From the NCBI GenBank assembly GCA_002007465.1, contig LNAC01000273.1, forward strand, positions 530,799 through 594,798: a DNA stretch of 64,000 bases, in the 5' to 3' direction. Positions within the stretch are counted from its first letter, which is position 1. Each line of letters opens with the position of its first letter. A model generated the notes under the pieces. That model made no database searches and was not told the origin of the DNA. It saw only the letters and a list, made by a program, of their open reading frames with translations. This document shows positions 57,601 to 64,000 of this stretch, in pieces. This stretch comes from Ailurus styani. Its lineage: Eukaryota > Chordata > Mammalia > Carnivora > Ailuridae. Made by a program: the position numbers and the translations under genes.

Positions 57601-58018
57601 GGGTGCCTGGGTGGGGCAGTCATTGCACTCTTGGTTTCAGCTCAGGTCCTGATCTCGGGGTCATGAAATCCAGACCCAGATTGCACTTTACACTCAGCAC
57701 CGAGTCTGCTTGAGATTCTCTCTCTCCTTCTCCCTCTGCTCCTCCCCTCTGTGCTCTCTGTCTCTCCAAATTAAATAAGTAAATCTTTTTTTAAAAGATT
57801 ATTTATTTCAGAGAGAGAGCAGAACGAGAGAGAGTGAGTGAGTGAGTGCATGAGCAAAGGTAAAGGGCAGAGGGAGAGGGAGAAGCAGACTGCCCACTGA
57901 GCAGGGAGCCCGACTTGGGGCTCAATCCCACGACCCTGAGATCATGACCTGAGCAGAAGGCAGCAGCTTAACCCACTGAGCCACCCGGGCGCCCATAAGT
58001 AAATCTTTTTTTTTTTTT
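57601..58018 (+). mobile_element. Older SINEC carrying a nested SINEC in its tail
   Basis: Sense copy with head ggggtgcctgggtggggcag, cactcttggtttcagctcag (older wording), tctcggggtcatgaaatcca and tail taaataagtaaatctttttt. Its tail is interrupted at 57793-57994 by an antisense SINEC and resumes as ataagtaaatcttttttttt at 57995. Outer flanks aagataagataaaaa and aagataatataaaaa are an imperfect duplication. Confidence 0.92.
57793..57994 (-). mobile_element. SINEC nested in opposite orientation in another SINEC
   Basis: Right edge gagccacccgggcgccc is the reverse head, tcatgacctgagcagaaggc the body, agagggagagggagaagcag the 3' half, followed leftwards by the T-rich tail. The target word ataagtaaatcttttttt stands on both sides (57775-57792 and from 57995) and comes from the tail of the older copy. 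Confidence 0.95.
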
Positions 58019-58021
58019 AAA

Positions 58022-58662
58022 GATAATATAAAAAAGAAAACATAATTAATTTTGCATTTTGGGGGAAAATTTTACATGCAAGAAAAAATGATCTTTTTAA
58101 ATAAGAAAACATCATTTAGCTGTTTGATATGAGTACCAAGTGTTAAAGAAAGAATATCACTCATTACATGATCTTCGCAGTGAATTTGGATGCTTCAAAA
58201 ATAATTGTTTCATGTAGAAAAATTGCTTTATGATTCATGAGAACTTAAAAGCTGAATTTGCTGATTTTTATTTTGACTTGTTCCAATTTTCATTATTTGA
58301 TTCAGACACAATATTCTTTTCACTTAAAATATTCTGCCCAATCACTAATTCATGGGAAACAGTTGTTATATAATTAACATGGGATAAAAAATTAACAATC
58401 CAAAATACTTATTCAAGTTAGAAGACAACATACATAACATAGCTCATGAATGAGCATGGGGGTTAGTTGGTTAAGGTTGCCGAAGCTTAAATGTAAACAT
58501 TAAACAACACCATCCTTTTGTGAATCGGATGATGTCCCATTTAAATATTTGGGTTTCTCAATATGGCAAAAAAATTTTTTTCCTCTTTTCTTCTTTTACC
58601 TTCCTTACAACCTTCCTCACCCTAGGCACACAAAATTGGATCAATCATAAATCACACAAATT
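58022..58662. other. Unique AT-rich sequence
   Basis: No exon or repeat recognised. Confidence 0.45.
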
Positions 58663-58857
58663 GGGCGCCTGGGTGGCTCAGCGGCTTAAAGCCTCTGCCT
58701 TCAGCTCAGGTCATGATCCCAGGGTCCTGGGATTGAGCCCTGCATCGGGCTCCCTGCTCAGTGGGAAGTCTGCTTCCTCCTCTATCTCTGCCTGCCTCCC
58801 TGCCTACTTGCGATCTCTCTCTCTGTGTCAAGTGAATAAATAAAAATCTTTTTAAAA
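58663..58857 (+). mobile_element. SINEC retroposon, musteloid-like, exact 14-bp duplication
   Basis: Head gggcgcctgggtggctcagc, body ttaaagcctctgccttcagc and tcatgatcccagggtcctgg, 3' module tgcctgcctccctgcctact, tail gaataaataaaaatctttt plus poly-A. Flanks aaatcacacaaatt are identical (58649-58662 and 58858-58871). Confidence 0.97.
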
Positions 58858-59056
58858 AAATCACACAAATTATGTGTGATACTCTTGACTCACCCTCATC
58901 ATTGATCCATGTACGTCCATCATTTATTTGTTTATTTTTTTTAGTTTTCTTTGTAATATACTGACCTCAGCTCAGTTTGTCATTGAACCTCAAAACTAGA
59001 CTATTGACAACAATTTACACTTTTTTGAGCCTTACTTCCTTAAGATACCTTGAGGC

Positions 59057-59432
59057 ACTATGGAATGAATGTTTGTGTCCTCCCCAGATTCATATGTTGA
59101 AGCCCTAACCCTAAGGGTGAAGGTATTAGGAAGTGAGGTGTCTGAGAGGTAATTAGGTAAACAGAAGTGGTCTTGAGGGTAGAGCTGCCATGATGGCTTT
59201 AGTGCCTTTGTAAAGAAAAGGAGCTACCAGATCTTACTGTCTCCACCACGTGAAGATATGGCGAGAAGTTAGCCATATGCAAGCCAGGAAGACTGCCCTT
59301 GCCAAGAACAGAATTTTCTAGCCCTTTTTCATCTTGAATTTCTTAGCCTCCACAACGATAAAGAATAAAATGTCTGCTGTTTAAGCCACCCAGTCTATAC
59401 CATTTTATTATAGCAGCCTAAGATGACTAAGA
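59057..59432 (+). mobile_element. MaLR-type solo LTR
   Basis: Sense LTR order: tatggaatgaatgtttgtgt, cctccccagattcatatgtt, gaagccctaaccctaagggt, agaggtaattaggtaaacag, catatgcaagccaggaagac, gaataaaatgtctgctgttt, aagccacccagtctatacca and the end gcagcctaagatgactaaga. The poly-A signal aataaa is kept. No internal region. Inactive. Confidence 0.82.
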
Positions 59433-59478
59433 CATGAATTTTGTTAATCTTTTACTGGCTTAAAAAAAAATATTGTAT

Positions 59479-59668
59479 GGGCACGTGGGGGGCTCAGTCA
59501 TTAAGCATCTGCCTTCAGCTCAGGTCATGATCCCAGGGTCCTGCGATCAAGTCCCACATGGGGCTCCCTGCTCGGCGGGAAGCCTGTTTCTCCCTCTCCC
59601 TCTGCCTGCTATTCTGCCTCCTTGTGTTCTCTCTCTCTCTGTCACATAAATAAATAAATATATATTTT
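59479..59668 (+). mobile_element. SINEC retroposon
   Basis: Head gggcacgtggggggctcagt, body tcatgatcccagggtcctgc, 3' half cttgtgttctctctctctct, tail cacataaataaataaatata and A-rich end. Flanks aaaaaatattgtat and aaaaaatattactgtat form an imperfect duplication. Confidence 0.94.
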
Positions 59669-59874
59669 AAAAAATATTACTGTATACACTTAAAACTATA
59701 ACAAATAACTTATTATTAAAGGAAGATTGTTGTACGATAGTAATCAAGAAAGTATAGTTATTATTTTCTTTACATTCACATTCATTTTTTTTATTTTAAG
59801 GAAAAAACAATGTTACTTGTATTTCACTTGTTTACTTGTTATTTGTTAACATTTCTAGAAAAACAGAGTGCAGT

Positions 59875-60125
59875 TGGGAAAACATTGATGTTGTGATAAA
59901 GATCGAGACTTTGCAAATAGTAAGAACTAAGCTCAAATGTAAATTGCACAACTTATGTGCTGTATGTCAGGGGGCAAGTTGGCTAACATTGTGGATCTTG
60001 GTTTTTTCATCTATAGGGTGGGGGGCAATAATACTGACTCCATGAGGCTGTTATAAAGATAAAATAAGACACTAAATGCATACTTAACACATGCATTAAG
60101 AATTCAATTAGGAAAAATAAAGTTA
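59875..60125 (+). mobile_element. MIR SINE fragment
   Basis: Sense MIR: aagaactaagctcaaatgta, gggggcaagttggctaacat, gttttttcatctatagggtg, gggggcaataatactgactc, catgaggctgttataaagat, aaaataagacactaaatgca. Close to the 3' two thirds of MIR. Confidence 0.75.
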
Positions 60126-60129
60126 CTTA

Positions 60130-62689
60130 ATGGAAAATTAGAATTTATTAGATTACTTCAGGTTTTTTTTTTTTTTTTTTAAGTCTGGCTGAAGGGGTTG
60201 ACTCAAGTAAATTTGAAATCTACTGACGTTTATCTAAAATCATATCCAAATAGCCAAATGGAAACTTTCCAGCTATCATTTGTTGTAAAACGGTGAATTG
60301 ACCCGTGAATCACAGGGAAGGCATAGCTTGATATCAGCTAGTAGAATAGCCAGATTCAGACAAGACCCATCAGTGTCTTTCAAAACCATCACAAAATAAA
60401 CAGAAAATTGTTGAAAGCCATGTGATAAATTAGAATACAGACCTAATTTGGCTTGATCAATCCCAGTGTAACTCCATGTTTCTCTATATTTGTTGTGATT
60501 TATATAGACTCTTAACATAGGATCTATAATATATGGACACTTAAGTGATTTTTTTAGTGGATTAACTTCGGCATTTATAATGAGAATTTTAGTAGGGAGA
60601 AAAACTGTAGGACGTCTTGGTTGTTATTAAAATTGTCCACTCTTAAGTCCTTATGCTTGGTATATTGTAATTCCAGCCCTGTAGTGGGGTGTAAAACAAC
60701 TTTTGTTTCTGAAGTTCTGTGTTCAGGAAATCTGACTGTCACTGTCTCAGAAAGTCCTGTTCCACTCGCAGAGACAGTCGGCAACCCAGGTTGAGGGGAA
60801 CGCATTTGCCTAACCAACATTAACCATTACTCATCTTCTATTTTTTCCTTAGGAAATAACTAGCTTTCATGCAATTCATATTTTCTAGGAAAATGTAAAA
60901 ATGTAAAATTTGAATGCACATTTGTTTTCGTTTAAATTTTGATCCAACATAGATACAATTACTAACATTTATCACAGTCATTGGTACTAATTCTCCATTA
61001 GTTTTGATGGGTCTTAGCAGACAGTTACGTAATGGATACATAAATGTATATAACTCCCAGTGAGCTCTTCAAACATATTTTTATGGAAATATAGAATCAT
61101 CTAGTAATATGATCACATGAAAGTAACATAAGTATCATTTCCATTAAAATACTTAAGAATCAGAATAAAACAAATAGTAAACCGTTACCTCCAATCTGAA
61201 AAGAACCTGCTTTTACAAGGAGAATATAAATGCTCAGTTGGTGGAGAAAACTGACGTTTGAAGTAAAAGACGTCTAAGTGTTGAAATGCCAGGCAATGAA
61301 ATAAAAGTATAAAAATAGGCCTACATAGAAACAAATCATGGTTTTCTAAAAGGCAAATCTCCCAGCTGATAAATCATTTTTGTTCTTTCTGCCCTGTGTG
61401 AAGAGGCCAGAGAGATGACATGTCTTTTAAATAAATCTAGCACCTCTCTCATTTAAAGTCTCTTTGCTGCTATATTTATTCCAGGAACTAAAATAGTCCC
61501 ATGACCTTTCAAAAAGAAATTTTTTTTTTAACTCTTAAAAGAATCAATTTGAGTTTCCTGTTAAATCTAACATTTTAATTTTGTTTCTCGTATGGACATA
61601 GGATTTAACACAATTTTTAAGCCAGGCTGTATAATGTTGGACTATCTTAAAACATGCATTTTACCTCGACTCCATGTTACTTTGGGGATACATTATCAAG
61701 AAATTTTTATCTTTTTCACCAATTGTTGTATCCACCCATTACCTTAAAAACGTAAACAGGTTTCCAATAGATGCTTAGGACTATGTTAAAAATAAAAGTA
61801 CAATAGTACATGCTTATTGACAAGGTGAAAAATGAGCTTTGTTTGTTTCACCTTTAAGATCTTTAGGATTCCATTTAAATAGACCTTTGCTCCTTAAAAA
61901 ATTCCTATGAAAGAATGCTGGGTGATTCGAACTTATCAGGCATCAACCTAAATAAGGTTTGTTCTAGAATGAAGTTCTATATAGACCATCTCACACTGGG
62001 ACACACATTTCTTCTCCTTTTTTCCCCTGGATATGCCTCTAAATTCTAAAACACCACTGAGAAAACCACTTTCTTATCTGGTGTGCCACAGACTTGGACC
62101 ATTGATTTAATTTGGTCTTCACATTTTTATTGTCATAGAAATACTGCCAAACTGCCTCTTCTTTTTTTTTTCTTTTAATTTTAATCATAAATGAGTGTCA
62201 GAGATGGTTTTGGCCATAGATAATGCGTGAATGCTTCTTAGAATGAGTAATTTCCTTTGACACTGCAATTTAATTCCCTTCCTATTCAGCCAGGACCATG
62301 GAAAGTCCAATCAGATGACCCTGTACCCTAGAACAGAGAATAGATTGCTTCTGTACCAGAAGCATTGATGTGGACTCGTGACCCAAGCAGAAGTTGGGCA
62401 AAAGGATTTTGACTCTTCAAAAAGCAGAGGCTTGGATAGTAGCGATAAGGTTAACGTGTCCTCCTATTGTTAATTATATACTGAAAAAGTATGAAAAAGA
62501 CAGAATAAAATATCAATTTTCTTACATTAAATCTATATTTTGAAATAAGAGTTAATAACATTATTTGTTGGTGACAGCATCTTCAAATTACTTTCATTAG
62601 AAAATGACAGAACACTAACACATAACTTTGCAATAAAAGAGACCTCTTGTAAAGATAATGTTATTCAAAGTATATTCTTCAGGTTTCTC
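60130..62689. other. Unique AT-rich sequence
   Basis: About 2.5 kb without a recognised exon or interspersed repeat, with a T-run of about 18 at 60163-60180 that may be an antisense retroposon tail. Frames of 67-81 codons have no known domain. Confidence 0.5.
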
Positions 62690-63340
62690 ATTTATTCATT
62701 TACTACATGATATTTTTGAGCACACTTTACGAGATCCATTCTTTCAGGCACTGGGTACTGAAATGAATAAGTTCCTTTCAATAGTGTCCTAGGGGGAACA
62801 GACCCAGGTAAACACAGAATTGTAACACAGTGCACATCATGAGTCCCGCTATCATAGAAACGTGAATACAACAAACAGAAGAAAGAGCACCTGAGCCCAA
62901 CCAAGCTCAAGGTTAAGCTGAATTCAGAAGAAAAACCTGGAGTTTGCTAGTCAGAGAAAGGAAGGAAAGGCATCCCAGGTGGACACATGAGAAGGTGGGA
63001 AGAGGGACAAATGCTGGGAGACCTCAGTACTTGTACTCGGAATTAGGGAATCACAAGACACAGGTGGGACCTACAGCCACAGCAGTGAGTCTCACCTCGA
63101 GTGAGAAGACCCTCCAAGAACTGAAGCCCGGGGAACCTTAGTTCAGGTGAGGGACTAAAGGAAAAAAGGAGGGAACCAATAAGGAAGAATCAGAAAAACT
63201 TACAACAGCTAAAATTTCAAGTTATATTTATTTGCTACGCAACCTGGTGGGAACTGGGGAGACGAAATCAAATTAGTCATGGCTCTGACTCTGGGGGTGC
63301 ATTCAGTAGAGGTGAGAAACCAATATAGCAAGTAGTATGA
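62690..63340 (-). mobile_element. L2 copy, antisense
   Basis: Reverse L2 order: tctcatttattcatttacta, ttgagcacactttacgagat, caggcactgggtactgaaat, gaacagacccaggtaaacac, gtcagagaaaggaaggaaag, gcatcccaggtggacacatg and agagggacaaatgctgggag. The right part after 63.15 kb is weaker (gaagacgaaatcaa type sequence). No frame survives. Confidence 0.65.
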
Positions 63341-63348
63341 TTATAGTT

Positions 63349-63362
63349 TGTGTGTGTGTGCA

Positions 63363-63395
<33 letters not shown>
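63349..63395. repeat. (GT)n microsatellite
   Basis: GT run with one catgc interruption near the left end. Confidence 0.97.
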
Positions 63396-63397
<2 letters not shown>

Positions 63398-63424
63398 CAT
63401 CTAGATGGATATGGTGCTTAAGGT

Positions 63425-63826
63425 GTGTGGAATCAGGCTATCTGAGTCTGAATCCTGATTTTTTTCAGTTATCATTAATTGATTAATGACATTGGTATAC
63501 TTCAGTATTCTTTTTTTTTTTTTAGATTTTATTTATTTGACAGAGAGAGATCACAAATAGGCAGAGAAGCAGGCAGAGAGAGAGAGGAGGAAGCAGGCTC
63601 CCCGCTGAGCAGAGAGCCTGATGCGGGGCTCGATCCCAGGACTCTGAGATCATGACCTGAGCCGAAGGCAGATGCTTAACCCACTCAGCCACCCAGGCAC
63701 CCCATACTTCAGAATTCTTTCCGTGAAATGGAATGGCTTCCCTACAGTGATGTTGCAAAAATGGAACAAAATAATCCATGGAAAGTCATTAGTGCTTGGC
63801 ACATATTAACACTCAGTAAATACCAG
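63425..63826 (+). mobile_element. MIR SINE, split by a SINEC
   Basis: Left part: ggaatcaggctatctgagtc, tgaatcctgatttttttcag. Right part after the SINEC: ttctttccgtgaaatggaat, cattagtgcttggcacatat and taacactcagtaaataccag. Together they follow the MIR order. Confidence 0.72.
63514..63703 (-). mobile_element. SINEC retroposon, antisense, inside a MIR
   Basis: Right edge agccacccaggcacccc is the reverse head, tcatgacctgagccgaaggc the body, agatcacaaataggcagaga the musteloid-like 3' module. Flanks atacttcagtattcttt (63497-63513) and atacttcagaattcttt (63704-63720) differ at one of 17 bases. Confidence 0.96.
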
Positions 63827-63831
63827 TTATG

Positions 63832-63858
63832 ACACACACACACACACACACATACACA
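63832..63858. repeat. (AC)n microsatellite
   Basis: AC run with one cat interruption close to its right end. Confidence 0.95.
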
Positions 63859-63894
63859 AGTATTATAGCGACACAGGCTACATCTAAATTAGAC

Positions 63895-64000
63895 TAAACA
63901 TTCAAGAGAGAGTAAGTAAATTATAAGCGGAGTTTTGTAGGATGAGTATGTTAGTGCCACAAAGAAGACACAGAGAAAAACATTCCAGGCATTAAAATAG
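63895..64000 (-). mobile_element. Possible L2 fragment at the window edge, antisense
   Basis: Motifs aagagagagtaagtaaatta, ttgtaggatgagtatgttag and aacattccaggcattaaaat fit the reverse L2 3' region (consensus ...gcattccaggcagagg). It is cut by the end of the window. Confidence 0.4.

Overview
This window is non-coding, repeat-laden, AT-rich mammalian nuclear DNA. I found no supportable protein-coding gene, tRNA, rRNA, CRISPR array, operon or bacterial feature. All open frames are short (121 codons at most). The longest ones fall in CA/GT microsatellites, in SINE antisense strands or in unique sequence with no recognisable domain. The DNA is either intergenic or from a large intron; the sequence alone does not say which.

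The organism is a carnivoran. I counted twenty tRNA-Lys-derived SINEC (CAN-SINE) copies with the typical head (gcgcctgggtggctcag), the middle (tcatgatc...gggtcctgggatcgagcc) and the (AAATA)n/poly-A tail. Several have the 3' form with tctgcctacttgtgatct, which I associate from memory with musteloid (ferret, mink, otter, badger-like) genomes. Musteloid is therefore an inference, carnivoran is firm. Carnivore-type L1 3' ends at 24.9-25.3 kb and 56.75-56.87 kb agree.

Layout. 1-5.1 kb: unique AT-rich sequence. 5.2-14.4 kb: four SINECs, three MIRs, an L1 3' end and a three-copy AT-rich minisatellite (11.5-11.9 kb). 14.4-25.5 kb: MIRs, a MaLR LTR, two old L1 fragments, two SINECs and a GAAA microsatellite. 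25.5-35.7 kb: MER5, a long antisense L2 broken by an unidentified segment and by an L1, three SINECs (one with an adjoining L1 piece inside one pair of target-site repeats). 35.7-45.4 kb: no SINEC; L2, MIR and a ~205-bp direct duplication around a single N that looks like an assembly error. 45.4-53 kb: SINECs, a sense L2 with a MER5 fragment, two long CA repeats and a CpG-retaining unique block. 53-60 kb: the densest retroelement area, with MaLR LTRs and seven SINECs between 52.6 and 59.7 kb including a nested inverted pair. 60-64 kb: unique sequence, then antisense L2 and a MIR split by a SINEC.

No genes act together here. The readable biology is the order of insertions: L2/MIR/MER5 oldest, then MaLR LTRs and old L1s, then carnivore L1, then SINECs. 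I did not find a new functional system. The points most worth checking are the N-flanked duplication, the L1-SINE composite, the unidentified insert in the L2, two exon-like blocks and a few CpG-retaining unique blocks. Repeat family names come from remembered consensus sequences without a database search.
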